DNA from: Actinocatenispora sp036503555
GTDB lineage: Bacteria; Actinomycetota; Actinomycetes; Mycobacteriales; Micromonosporaceae
Length of the DNA: 64,000 nucleotides
Direction: 5' to 3'
Assembly: GCA_036503555.1 (NCBI GenBank)
Contig: DASXWQ010000098.1
Location: 1 to 64,000 of the forward strand
Under the pieces are notes generated by a model. That model made no database searches. It saw only the letters and a list, made by a program, of their open reading frames with translations, and had not been told where the DNA came from. How positions within the stretch are numbered: position 1 is the first letter of the stretch; each line of letters begins with the position of its first letter. This document shows, piece by piece, positions 49,159 to 57,484 of the stretch. Position numbers and translations under genes: made by a program.

Positions 49159-51333
49159 ATGAACGCGTTCCTGGATCGGCTCGGCCGGCTCATGTACCGG
49201 CGCCACTGGTGGGTCGCCGCGGCCTGGGTCGTCGTACTGGTTGGCGTGCTGCTGCTCGGCTGGGCGTTCGCCGGGAAGTACGTGACGGACTACAACGTGC
49301 CGGGCAGCGAGTCCTCGCACGCCTCGGACGTGCTCACTCGGGACTTCCCGCAGCAGAGCGGCACGGCGGGGCAGATCGTGTTCCACGCCCGGTCCGGGAA
49401 GGTCGCCGACCAGCAGTCGGCGGTGAACCAGTCGGTCACCAACATCGGCAAGCTGCCGCACGTCGTCCGCGCCACGAGCCCCTTCGCGCAGCAGAACTCG
49501 AAGCTCGTGGCCAAGGACGGCGCCACCGCGTACGCGACGATGGCGTTCGACGTGGTCCCGGCCTCGCTCGACACGAGCTATCTGGACCGGATGGACTCGG
49601 CGGTGGCACCGGCCCGGCACGCGGGGCTGGAGGTCGAGTACGGCGCGGGCGCCGGGCAGGTGGGCAACCAGGCACACGACCAGCGCAGCGAGCTGATCGG
49701 CCTGACGCTCGCGTTGCTGTTGCTGCTGCTGATGTTCGGCACGCTGTTCGCCGCGGCGATCCCGCTGCTGTCCGCCATCTTCAGCGTCGGCACTGGACTG
49801 ACCCTGATCGGGCTGGTCGCGGCCCTGACGAACGTGCCGTCGTCGGCGCCGACCCTCGCCACCCTGCTCGGCCTGGGCGTCGCCGTCGACTACGGGCTGT
49901 TCATGGTCGCGCGGCACCGGGAGCAGCGCGACGCCGGCATGGGCCTGACCGACTCTGCCGGCCGTACCGCCGCCACCTCGGGCTCCGCGATCGTGGTCGC
50001 CGGGGGGACCGTCGTGATCGCGATCCTCGGGCTGCTGGTCGCCGGCGTACCGTTCGTGACGGCGCTGGGTGTGTCGGCGGCGATCGTGGTCGCCGTGACG
50101 GTCCTGGCGGCGCTCAGCCTGATCCCCGCGTTCATGGGGATCGTCGGTGAACGGATCAGGCCGCGGCGCAGCCGGCGCTCCCACGCGCCGGTCGACCACG
50201 AGAACACGCCGTTCGCGCGGTGGGGCCGGCGGGTCAGCGGCCATCCGTGGCCGTGGGCGGTGGGCAGCGTCGTGGTGCTGCTCGTGCTGGCGGTACCGGT
50301 GCTCTCGCTTCGGCTCGGTCAGCTCGACAACGGCAGCAACCCGACCAGCGACTCCAGCCGGCGCGCGTACGACCTGATGTCGTCGGCGTTCGGTCCGGGC
50401 AGCAACGGGCCGCTGCTCGTCGTCGCGCAGCTGCACTCGTCCAGTGACAAGCAGGCGCTGACGAACCTGTCGGACACCCTCGGCAAGACCGACGGGGTCG
50501 CGTCGGCCGCGGCGCCCGTGCTCAACCAGTCCGGCAACACGGGCGTGATCACCGTCGTACCGACGACCGAACCGCAGGCCGCCGCCACCACCGACCTGGT
50601 CGACCGGATCCGCAACGACGTGCTGCCCGGTGCGCATCTGGACACCAGCCTGACCGGCACCACCGCCGCGTCCGTGGACTTCACCGAACGCGTGTCGCAA
50701 CGGCTGCCCCTGCTCATCGGCATCGTGGTGTTCATCGCGTTCGTCCTGCTGACCGTCGCGTTCCGGTCCCTGCCGGTGGCGGTGAAGGCGGCGGTGCTGA
50801 ACATCCTGTCGGTCGGCGCCTCGTACGGGGTGATCGTCGCGGTGTTCGAGTGGCAGTGGGGCTCCGGGCTGATCGGCGTGGAGGAGTCGGTACCGATACC
50901 GGCGTTCGTCCCGATGCTCATGTTCGCGATCGTCTTCGGGCTGTCGATGGACTACGAGGTCTTCCTGATGTCCCGGATCCACGAGGCGTACCTGCGGACC
51001 CGGGACGCGCACCGCGCCGTGGCGATCGGCATCGGCGGGACCGCCCGGGTCATCACCACCGCCGCGGCCGTGATGGTCGCCGTGTTCCTGAGCTTCGTCC
51101 TCGACTCCGACCCGACGATCAAGATGTTCGCGGTCGGCATGGCGGCGGCGGTGCTCATCGACGCCAGCGTGGTGCGGATGATGCTGGTACCGGCGGTCAT
51201 GTCGCTGCTCGGCGACCGTGCCTGGTGGTTGCCACGCTGGCTGGACCGGATCGTCCCGCACGTCGAGCTGGAGGAGACCGGCCCGCCGCCGGCGCCGGCG
51301 AGGACCGAACACGCCGCGCCTCGCGGACCTTGA
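49159..51333 (+). CDS. MMPL-family membrane transporter
   Basis: RND-superfamily exporter of 724 residues with two blocks of six helices and two outside domains. Hallmark proton-relay segments are LGVAVDYGLFMVARHREQ in the first half and VFGLSMDYEVFLMSRIHEAY in the second. Related actinobacterial proteins export lipids or hydrophobic compounds. The start at 49159 follows GGGAGCGG. No regulator or lipid biosynthetic gene is adjacent. Confidence 0.9.
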   Translation: MNAFLDRLGRLMYRRHWWVAAAWVVVLVGVLLLGWAFAGKYVTDYNVPGSESSHASDVLTRDFPQQSGTAGQIVFHARSGKVADQQSAVNQSVTNIGKLPHVVRATSPFAQQNSKLVAKDGATAYATMAFDVVPASLDTSYLDRMDSAVAPARHAGLEVEYGAGAGQVGNQAHDQRSELIGLTLALLLLLLMFGTLFAAAIPLLSAIFSVGTGLTLIGLVAALTNVPSSAPTLATLLGLGVAVDYGLFMVARHREQRDAGMGLTDSAGRTAATSGSAIVVAGGTVVIAILGLLVAGVPFVTALGVSAAIVVAVTVLAALSLIPAFMGIVGERIRPRRSRRSHAPVDHENTPFARWGRRVSGHPWPWAVGSVVVLLVLAVPVLSLRLGQLDNGSNPTSDSSRRAYDLMSSAFGPGSNGPLLVVAQLHSSSDKQALTNLSDTLGKTDGVASAAAPVLNQSGNTGVITVVPTTEPQAAATTDLVDRIRNDVLPGAHLDTSLTGTTAASVDFTERVSQRLPLLIGIVVFIAFVLLTVAFRSLPVAVKAAVLNILSVGASYGVIVAVFEWQWGSGLIGVEESVPIPAFVPMLMFAIVFGLSMDYEVFLMSRIHEAYLRTRDAHRAVAIGIGGTARVITTAAAVMVAVFLSFVLDSDPTIKMFAVGMAAAVLIDASVVRMMLVPAVMSLLGDRAWWLPRWLDRIVPHVELEETGPPPAPARTEHAAPRGP

Positions 51334-51400
51334 TCACAGCGGGACTCCGCGCCGGCCCGGCGTTGGTAGCGTGGCGCCCGGTCGGCCGGGGAGGTGCGGG

Positions 51401-51916
51401 GTGTCCACTGTGGACAAAAAGGTCACCTGGGGGCTGTTGGCGGCCTGGGCGCTGAACGACCTGGAGGAGCTCGTCACGATGGCGGCCTGGTCACGCCGGG
51501 CCGTACCACGACTGCGCGACCGGCACCCGAAGCTGCCCGCCCGCGTCGTCGACCAGCTGCGTACCACCGGGCCGGAGGCGGCGGTGGCGATCGGGCTGAT
51601 GGGCGCGGTGGTCGCGCTCGCCGCGTACCGCGGTGACCGGACCGGCGGCCGTTCACTGCTCTACCAGTCGGTGCTCGCGGCGTTCGGGGCGCACGCGGCG
51701 ACCCACGTCGGCAGTGCCCTGGCGTACCGCGGGTACACGCCGGGGGTGGTGACCGCGCCGACCGTGGTGGCCCCGTTCGCGGCCTGGGCGTTCTGGCGGC
51801 TGCACCGCGCCGGGGTACCGATCGACCGGCGGGCGCTGCGGGCGGCGCTGCCGCTGATGGGCGCCGTCACCGCCGGAGTCCACGTCGCCGCCCGCGCCGC
51901 CCTCCGCCGCCGCTAG
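51401..51916 (+). CDS. HXXEE-domain membrane protein
   Basis: A 171-residue protein with four to five hydrophobic segments. WALNDLEELVTMAAW near residue 14 corresponds to the HxxEE motif that names the family, with Asn in place of the first His. AFGAHAATHVGSALAYRGYTPG and TAPTVVAPFAAWAFWRLH are the other conserved blocks. GTG at 51401 with GGGGAGGTG upstream. The function of the family is unknown. Confidence 0.75.
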   Translation: MSTVDKKVTWGLLAAWALNDLEELVTMAAWSRRAVPRLRDRHPKLPARVVDQLRTTGPEAAVAIGLMGAVVALAAYRGDRTGGRSLLYQSVLAAFGAHAATHVGSALAYRGYTPGVVTAPTVVAPFAAWAFWRLHRAGVPIDRRALRAALPLMGAVTAGVHVAARAALRRR

Positions 51917-51926
51917 GCTCACACCC

Positions 51927-52529
51927 ATGCAGGGGGTCGACGACTGGTTGGCGGAGCTCGGGTCGGCGGCACCGACCCCGGGCGGGGGAGCGGCGGCGGC
52001 GATGACCGCCGCGATCTCGGCCGGGCTGGTGCAGATGGTGGCGAACCTGACCACCGGCCGGGCCAGGTACGCCGAGTACGAGCGGGACACCACACGGATC
52101 CTGAACCGGGCGGCCGAGCTGCGGCACGACGCGGTGGCGCTCGCCGGTGAGGACGCGGAGGCGTTCGCGGCCGTCATGGCGGCGTACCGGCTGCCGTTGA
52201 CGGACCCGGACCGGGCCGAACACGTCCGGGCCGCGACGATCGTCGCCGCCGAGGCGCCGCTACGCATCGCGGCGGTCGCCGCCGAGGTCGCCACGCTCGC
52301 CGCCGAACTGCCCGGCCGCTCCAACCGGAACGTGCTGTCCGACGTCGCCGTCGCCGCCAGCACCGCCGCCGCGGCCATCGAGTCGGCCGCGATCAACGTC
52401 GAGATCAACCTGTCCGGCCTGCCCGACGCCGACCGGGAGCCGCGGGCGCGGCGCCTCGCCGAGGCCACCGCCCAGCTCGGCCCGGCGCGGGAGCTGGCCG
52501 CCCGCCTGCGTACCGAGATCGCCGGATGA
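51927..52529 (+). CDS. fchA: FchA-like methenyl-THF cyclohydrolase/cyclodeaminase
   Basis: A 200-residue helical protein of the formiminotransferase-cyclodeaminase C-terminal family. PTPGGGAAAAMTAAISAGLV with MVANLT is the diagnostic N-terminal block, and NVLSDVAVAASTAAAAIESA with INVEINLSGL the C-terminal one. In one-carbon metabolism such proteins hydrolyse 5,10-methenyl-THF to 10-formyl-THF. Its stop overlaps the folD-like start by ATGA. That partner lacks the cyclohydrolase lysine, which makes the cyclohydrolase role for this protein more likely than cyclodeaminase. Confidence 0.85.
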   Translation: MQGVDDWLAELGSAAPTPGGGAAAAMTAAISAGLVQMVANLTTGRARYAEYERDTTRILNRAAELRHDAVALAGEDAEAFAAVMAAYRLPLTDPDRAEHVRAATIVAAEAPLRIAAVAAEVATLAAELPGRSNRNVLSDVAVAASTAAAAIESAAINVEINLSGLPDADREPRARRLAEATAQLGPARELAARLRTEIAG

Positions 52530-53353
52530 CGGCCCGGAGCATCGACGGGCGGGCGATCGCCGCCGGCATCCGCGCCGAGCTGTCCGACCGCGTCGCCGCC
52601 GCCCCGGTACGGCCGTGCCTGGCGATCGTCGTACCCACCGACGACGAGGGCACCGCCTGGTACGTGCGGCAGCTGCGGCGCACGGCCGAGAAGCTCGGCA
52701 TCGAGTGCCGCGTGGTCGGCCCGCCCGTACCGGCGGGGGAGCTGGTCGCCGAGCTGGCGGCGCTGTCCGCCGACCCCGGCGTACACGGGGTGCTGTGCCA
52801 GACGCCGCTGCCGGCCGGCCTGACCCCGGTCGACGTGGGCCGCGCGATCGACGTGGCGAAGGACGTCGACGGCGCGAACCCGCTGTCCGCCGGGCTGCTC
52901 GCCGCCGGCGCCACGGCGTACCCGCCGGCCACGGCCGCCGCGGTCCTCGCGATCCTGCGCGCCGAGCAGGTGCCGCTCGCCGGCCGGCACGCGGTCGTCG
53001 TCGGCCGGTCCACGGTGGTCGGGCGCCCGGCCGCGACGCTGCTGCTGGCGGAGCAGGCGACGGTCACCGTCTGCCATTCGCGTACGCCGGATCTCGCCGC
53101 GTTCACCCGCCGGGCCGACGTGCTGGTCGCCGCGGTCGGCCGGGCCGGCCTGGTCGGCGCCGACCACGTCGCGCCCGGCGCCGTGGTGATCGACGTCGGG
53201 ACGAACCCGACGGCGGACGGCGGTCTCGTCGGCGACGTGCGTACCGAGGAGGTGGCGGCGGTGGCGTCCGCGGTCACCCCGGTGCCGGGCGGTGTCGGGC
53301 CGGTGACGACCGCGGTGCTGCTGTCCCACGTGGTGACGGCCGCGGCGACGTGA
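52526..53353 (+). CDS. folD: FolD-like methylene-THF dehydrogenase lacking the cyclohydrolase Lys
   Basis: A 275-residue FolD homologue. The nucleotide-binding part is normal: VVVGRSTVVGRPAATLL and ITPVPGGVG-type ending TPVPGGVGPVTTAVLL; KDVDGANPLSAG and VLCQTPLP are also kept. In FolD the motif Tyr-x-x-x-Lys (Tyr50/Lys54 in the E. coli protein) is needed for cyclohydrolase activity. Here Tyr46 is followed by Val-Arg-Gln-Leu50, so the Lys is Leu. The usual PCTP motif is changed too. I infer a dehydrogenase-only enzyme whose second step is done by the overlapping FchA-like protein. Whether another normal folD exists in the genome is unknown. Confidence 0.85.
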   Translation: MTARSIDGRAIAAGIRAELSDRVAAAPVRPCLAIVVPTDDEGTAWYVRQLRRTAEKLGIECRVVGPPVPAGELVAELAALSADPGVHGVLCQTPLPAGLTPVDVGRAIDVAKDVDGANPLSAGLLAAGATAYPPATAAAVLAILRAEQVPLAGRHAVVVGRSTVVGRPAATLLLAEQATVTVCHSRTPDLAAFTRRADVLVAAVGRAGLVGADHVAPGAVVIDVGTNPTADGGLVGDVRTEEVAAVASAVTPVPGGVGPVTTAVLLSHVVTAAAT

Positions 53354-53399
53354 TGTTCGTCGGCTGGCGACCGGCCGGCGGACCGGCGAAGATCGTGGC

Positions 53400-54335
53400 A
53401 TGGCCGCACCCCGTTCCCGTGACCTGACCTGGCTGGTGGCGCTGTCCTCGGCGCTGTGGGGCAGCGACGCGCTGCTGCGCAAGCCGCTGACCACGCAACT
53501 GCCCACGCCGCTGATCGTCGTGGTCGAGCACGCCATCTGCGTGGTCATCCTCGCCCCGTTCCTGCCGCGCGCATGGCGCGGCTTCCGCCGGCTGCGTACC
53601 AGCCAGCGGTGGGCGGTGCTCGGGATCGGCGCGGGCGCGTCGGCGCTGGCGACGGAGCTGTTCACGCTCGCGTTCACCCGCGGCGACGCGATCACCCCGC
53701 TGGTGCTGCAGAAGCTCCAGCCGATCATCGCGATCGGCCTGGCCGCGCTGCTGCTCGGCGAGCGCCTGCACCGGCGCTACCTGCTGTTCGTGCTGCCGGC
53801 GCTGGCCGGGGCGTGGCTGCTGACCTTCCCCGACCCGCTGCACGTGGGCCTGGCCAGCGCCGAGGCCGCCCTGCTCGCCGTCGGCGCCGCGGCGCTGTGG
53901 GCCGGCGGCACCGTCCTCGGCCGGTACGTCGCCGCCGACCTCGACCCGACCACCGTCACCGTCCTGCGGTTCGCGATCGGCCTGCCCACCGCCGTCGTCG
54001 TCGCTCTCGCCACCGGCACGTCGTGGCGCATCGGCGCCGGCGACGTACCGTCGCTGATCGGCCTGGCGCTGATCCCCGGGCTGATCGCGCTGCTGCTCTA
54101 CTACCGGGGCCTGCGACGTACGGCGGCGGCCCGGGCGACGCTCGCGGAGCTGGCGTTCCCGACGACCGCGGCGCTGGTCGGCGTGTTCGTCCTCGGCGAC
54201 CGGTTCGCCCCCAGCCAGTGGGTCGGCGTGCTGCTGGTGGTGGCCGCGGTGACCGCCCTCGGCGTACACGAGCGGACCGCGCCGGCCCCCGCCGTCGTCG
54301 GTACCCGCCTCGCGACGACGGAGGCCTCGGGGTGA
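53400..54335 (+). CDS. EamA/DMT-superfamily transporter
   Basis: A 311-residue ten-helix transporter with two EamA repeats. LVLQKLQPIIAIGLAALLLGERL ends the first and ATLAELAFPTTAALVGVFVLGDRFAPSQ the second, the paired glutamate-rich loop positions of the family. It starts 46 bases after the folD stop. Metabolite export is the usual function; the compound is unknown. Confidence 0.87.
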   Translation: MAAPRSRDLTWLVALSSALWGSDALLRKPLTTQLPTPLIVVVEHAICVVILAPFLPRAWRGFRRLRTSQRWAVLGIGAGASALATELFTLAFTRGDAITPLVLQKLQPIIAIGLAALLLGERLHRRYLLFVLPALAGAWLLTFPDPLHVGLASAEAALLAVGAAALWAGGTVLGRYVAADLDPTTVTVLRFAIGLPTAVVVALATGTSWRIGAGDVPSLIGLALIPGLIALLLYYRGLRRTAAARATLAELAFPTTAALVGVFVLGDRFAPSQWVGVLLVVAAVTALGVHERTAPAPAVVGTRLATTEASG

Positions 54336-54421
54336 TCCCCTAGACCCCGTCCCCGACGTACAGGAAAAACTCAGGTGACGGCCCGGATGACGACCGGGTC
54401 GCCGGCGGCGAGCATGGTGAC

Positions 54422-54976
54422 ATGCCAGCGAACGCAGCCGCACCCGGCCGGGCCGGTGACTCCGAACGGGACGCGACGGTCGAGCGGCTGCGGGCCGCGG
54501 TGGGGGCGGGGCGGCTCGACCTGGACGAGTTCGACGCGCGGGCGGCGAAGGCGTACCGGGCGGAGACGGTGGGCGAGCTGGCCACGCTGACCGCGGACCT
54601 GGTCGAGCCCGCGCCGGCCACCGGCGGCGCGGTCATCGCCCGGTTCGGCACCCTGGAGGTCACCGCGAGCACCGTGTACGCGCCGGCCGGCACGTTTCCG
54701 CTGCGCGGCTCGGTGTGGCGGTGCTTCGACCACTGGCGCACCGAACGGGTCATCCCGACCTGGGCGATCGCCGCGGCGGTGCTCGGGTTCTTCGTCGTCC
54801 CGTTCGTGAGCCTGTTGTTCCTGCTGGTCAAGGAGCACCGTACGGTCGGCGTGCTGCAGGTGTGCGCCTGGGACGGCACCCACCAGCACGTCGCGGACCT
54901 GCCGGTGGGCAACCCGGTGCAGGCGCAGTCGATCGAACGCCAGGTCGGCTACGTCGCCGCCCTCGCCCGCGCCTGA
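54422..54976 (+). CDS. DUF1707 (SHOCT-like) protein with one membrane segment pair
   Basis: A 184-residue protein. Residues about 13-60 form the DUF1707 domain (ATVERLRAAVGAGRLDLDEF, then AKAYRAETVGELATLTADL), found only in actinobacteria. A hydrophobic segment (WAIAAAVLGFFVVPFVSLLFLLV) lies near residue 115. Function unknown. It is convergent with the stress-protein gene, five bases apart. Confidence 0.8.
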   Translation: MPANAAAPGRAGDSERDATVERLRAAVGAGRLDLDEFDARAAKAYRAETVGELATLTADLVEPAPATGGAVIARFGTLEVTASTVYAPAGTFPLRGSVWRCFDHWRTERVIPTWAIAAAVLGFFVVPFVSLLFLLVKEHRTVGVLQVCAWDGTHQHVADLPVGNPVQAQSIERQVGYVAALARA

Positions 54977-54981
54977 CCGCG

Positions 54982-55857
54982 TCAGCGGTTCTTGATGATC
55001 GCGACGGGGCAGGTCGCGTGGTGCAGGACCGACTGGCTGACCGAGCCCAGCAGCATCCCGGAGAAGCCGCCGCGCCCGCGGGAACCGACCACGACGAGCT
55101 GGGCGTCCTTCGCGGCGTCGAGCAGCACCTGCGCCGCGCTGCCGAGCGACACCTGCCGCCGCACCGACACGTCCGGGTACGTCTCCGCGTAGCCGGCCAG
55201 GCTCTCGGCGAGCGTACGGTCCTGGTCGTCGGAGAACTGGTCGATGTCGACGTCCAACGGCACCAGGTCGAGGCCGGCCGGTACCTGCCAGGCGCTGACC
55301 GCGAACAGCTCCGCCGACCGGAACGACGCCTCCTCGAACGCGAAGCCGATCGCCGCGCCCGACAGCTCCGAGCCGTCGACGCCGACCACGACCGGCCCGT
55401 CCGTCCGCGCCTGCGACCTCGGCGGTACGACCACGACGGGGCTCGTCGCGTGCGCCGCGACCTGCACGCTGACCGAACCGACCACGAGGCCCCGGAAGCC
55501 GCCGTGGCCGCGGCTGCCGACCACGACCAGCCCGGCCCGGTCGGCCTCCTCGACGAGTACCTCGGCCGGGGTGCCCTCGGCGAGGTGGCCGGTGACCTCC
55601 AGCGGGCCGCCGGCCTCCTGCCGCGCCTGGAGCACCGCGTCGTCGACGATCCGCTCGAACGCCGGCCGCCACTCCTGCTCGGGCGGCAGCGACTCGGGCG
55701 CCACCGACACGGCGAGCGCGGGGTACGGGTAGACGAACACGACGCGCAGCGGTCGCCTGCGTTCGGCCGCGAACCGGGCGGCCCAGGCGAGCGCCGGCCC
55801 GCCGGCTCGCGATCCGTCCACGCCGACCACCACGGGGCCGTCCGGGATCTGTGCCAT
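54982..55857 (-). CDS. Universal stress protein with two UspA domains
   Basis: A 291-residue tandem UspA protein. Each half begins with VVVGVDGS and ends with the ATP-binding pattern Gly-x2-Gly-x9-Gly-Ser, here VVVGSRGHGGFRGLVVGS and VVVGSRGRGGFSGMLLGS. Such proteins are induced by hypoxia, starvation or stationary phase in actinobacteria. GGAGGCG precedes the ATG. I see no clear DosR-type box upstream. Confidence 0.93.
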   Translation of the reverse strand: MAQIPDGPVVVGVDGSRAGGPALAWAARFAAERRRPLRVVFVYPYPALAVSVAPESLPPEQEWRPAFERIVDDAVLQARQEAGGPLEVTGHLAEGTPAEVLVEEADRAGLVVVGSRGHGGFRGLVVGSVSVQVAAHATSPVVVVPPRSQARTDGPVVVGVDGSELSGAAIGFAFEEASFRSAELFAVSAWQVPAGLDLVPLDVDIDQFSDDQDRTLAESLAGYAETYPDVSVRRQVSLGSAAQVLLDAAKDAQLVVVGSRGRGGFSGMLLGSVSQSVLHHATCPVAIIKNR

Positions 55858-55970
55858 CGTCGCGCCTCCTCAGGCGAGCCAGGGGCCGGACCCTGTCACC
55901 AGGCCCGACCCCCGTCATGATCACTCGCGGCGCGACGTGCCGCCCACGGTTTGGCGGTTGATGTGACGCG

Positions 55971-56759
55971 TCAGCCGCGCGGTGTGTCGTCCGTCCCGCC
56001 GGTCGGCGTGTCGTCCTCGCCGTCGGCCGGCGCGTCGTCGGCCTCGTCCTCGGCGAGGATCCGGTACAGCTTGCGCCGGGTGTCGGCCATCAGCTCGGTC
56101 GCGGCGGCCACCTGCCGCCGGTTCCCGGCCGTAATGACCTGCCAGAACGCCTGCATGACCTGCTTGCCGGTGGTGGCCAGCTCGGTCCAGTCCTCGTCCA
56201 CGCTGTCGGCGGTGGACTGCCACACCGCGTCGATCTCCGCGCGGTGCTCCTCGACGTACTGCCGGCCGTCGGCGGTGAGGGTGAAGACGCGCTTGCCCTC
56301 GGCGCGCTCCGGCTCGATCAGGCCCTCGTCCTCCAACTGCTGGAGCGCAGGGTAGATCGCGCCGGGGCTGGGCCGCCAGACGCCCTCGCTGCGCGTGCTG
56401 ATCTCGCGCATCAGCTGGTATCCGTGCATCGGCTGCTCGGCGAGCAGCCCGAGCGCGGCCAGCCGGATGTCCCCGCGGGAGGCGCGGGAGCCGCGCCGCC
56501 GGTGGCCGCCGCCGAAGCCGAAGCCGCCGCCCGGGAACCCGGGGAAGCCGAAGCCCGGTCCGAAGCCGCCGCCGAACCCGCCGTGCCGGCCGCCGCCGCG
56601 ACCGCGGCTGTGGCCGCCGTCGTGACCGTGCCGGTCGTACCGCTCGCGGCGGCCCTCGTGGTGGGCCTCCCGGTGGAACTCCTGCCGCAGCCGCTGCCGC
56701 GGGCCGAACCCGAAGACCTGGGCGGCACGCAGGGCGCGCATGTTCATCGCTGCATCCAT
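55971..56759 (-). CDS. PadR-family regulator with Gly/Phe-rich N-terminal extension
   Basis: A 262-residue regulator. The PadR winged helix lies at about 105-185 (IRLAALGLLAEQPMHGYQLM, SPGAIYPALQQLEDEGLI, RVFTLTADGRQYVEEH), followed by a helical dimerisation part and a Asp/Thr-rich tail. The first 95 residues are Arg/His-rich and then nearly pure Gly, Phe and Pro, a low-complexity segment rare in typical PadR proteins. I choose the ATG at 56759 with GGAG eight bases upstream. Confidence 0.87.
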   Translation of the reverse strand: MDAAMNMRALRAAQVFGFGPRQRLRQEFHREAHHEGRRERYDRHGHDGGHSRGRGGGRHGGFGGGFGPGFGFPGFPGGGFGFGGGHRRRGSRASRGDIRLAALGLLAEQPMHGYQLMREISTRSEGVWRPSPGAIYPALQQLEDEGLIEPERAEGKRVFTLTADGRQYVEEHRAEIDAVWQSTADSVDEDWTELATTGKQVMQAFWQVITAGNRRQVAAATELMADTRRKLYRILAEDEADDAPADGEDDTPTGGTDDTPRG

Positions 56760-56793
56760 GATCGTTCTCCGTTCTTCCATGTTGTATCACGTG

Positions 56794-56803
56794 TCTTCGA
56801 AGA
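56794..56803. promoter_or_regulatory. Palindrome TCTTCGAAGA upstream of the PadR gene
   Basis: A 10-base perfect palindrome in an AT-rich patch 35 bases before the PadR start, flanked by GTATCAC and ATATATC. PadR proteins bind AT-rich dyads at their own promoters, so an autoregulatory site is likely. Confidence 0.4.
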
Positions 56804-56845
56804 TATATCGCTAACTGTCGTTCGGCAAGGGCTGTGAGCTGGTCG

Positions 56846-56875
56846 TTGACACTGCAACAGTGACAGTGTCACTAT
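56846..56875 (+). promoter_or_regulatory. MerR-type promoter with operator between the boxes
   Basis: TTGACA at 56846-56851 and CACTAT at 56870-56875 are 18 bases apart, longer than usual, as in MerR-controlled promoters. AGTGACA-G-TGTCACT at 56859-56873 is a perfect 7-base dyad between and across the boxes. The predicted start falls on the ATG at 56882, giving a leaderless mRNA. Confidence 0.6.
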
Positions 56876-56881
56876 GGCGGC

Positions 56882-57484
56882 ATGAGTACGGACGCGCGGT
56901 GGACACTCGACGAGCTCGTGGAGCTGGTCGGGTCGGCGCTGTCCCGCGGGTACCACGGATCGGCCAGCGGGCGGGTCCGCGACCTGCCGGACCGCCGCGC
57001 CGTCCGGTGGTACACGACGACCGGGCTGGTGGACCGGCCCAGCGCGATGCGCGGCCGCACCGCGCTGTACGGGACGCGCCAGCTCCGGCAGCTCGTCGCG
57101 ATCAAGCGCCGCCAGGCCGAGGGCCGCACCCTCGCGCAGATCCAGGCCGAGCTGGCCGGCGCCACCGACGCCACGTTGACGGCGGTCGCCGACCTGCCCG
57201 ACGACCTGGTGTCCGGCCCGGCGGAGCCGCCGGCGCCGGCACGTACCCGGTTCTGGGTCGAGGCGCCCGCCGCGCCGCAGGGCGACGGCGCCGTCCACGG
57301 CGTACGACTGCCCGGCGGGCTGCTGTTGTTGCTGCCGCCCGGCGCCGGCGTACCGAGCGCCGACGACCTCGCCGCCGCGCGCGCCGCCGCCGGCCCCCTG
57401 CTCGCCACGCTCACCGCCCGCGGCCTCGTACCGGGGGCCGCGCACGACCACACCGACACCGACCCGCCCGGAGGATCGCGATGA
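56882..57484 (+). CDS. MerR-family regulator
   Basis: A 200-residue MerR-like protein. RRAVRWYTTTGLVDRPSAMRG and LYGTRQLRQLVAIKRRQAEGR with LAQIQAELAG match the MerR recognition helix, wing and start of the dimer helix. Instead of an effector domain with Cys residues it has a Pro/Ala-rich C-terminal region. Its stop overlaps the VIT/VWA gene start (ATGA), so the two proteins are made together, and it probably controls its own promoter. Confidence 0.83.
   Translation: MSTDARWTLDELVELVGSALSRGYHGSASGRVRDLPDRRAVRWYTTTGLVDRPSAMRGRTALYGTRQLRQLVAIKRRQAEGRTLAQIQAELAGATDATLTAVADLPDDLVSGPAEPPAPARTRFWVEAPAAPQGDGAVHGVRLPGGLLLLLPPGAGVPSADDLAAARAAAGPLLATLTARGLVPGAAHDHTDTDPPGGSR

Noticed and set aside
55858..55970. 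DosR/DevR-type box before the universal stress protein gene
   Set aside because: GC-rich half matches such as GGGTCCGGCCCCT occur, but nothing close to the accepted palindromic consensus.
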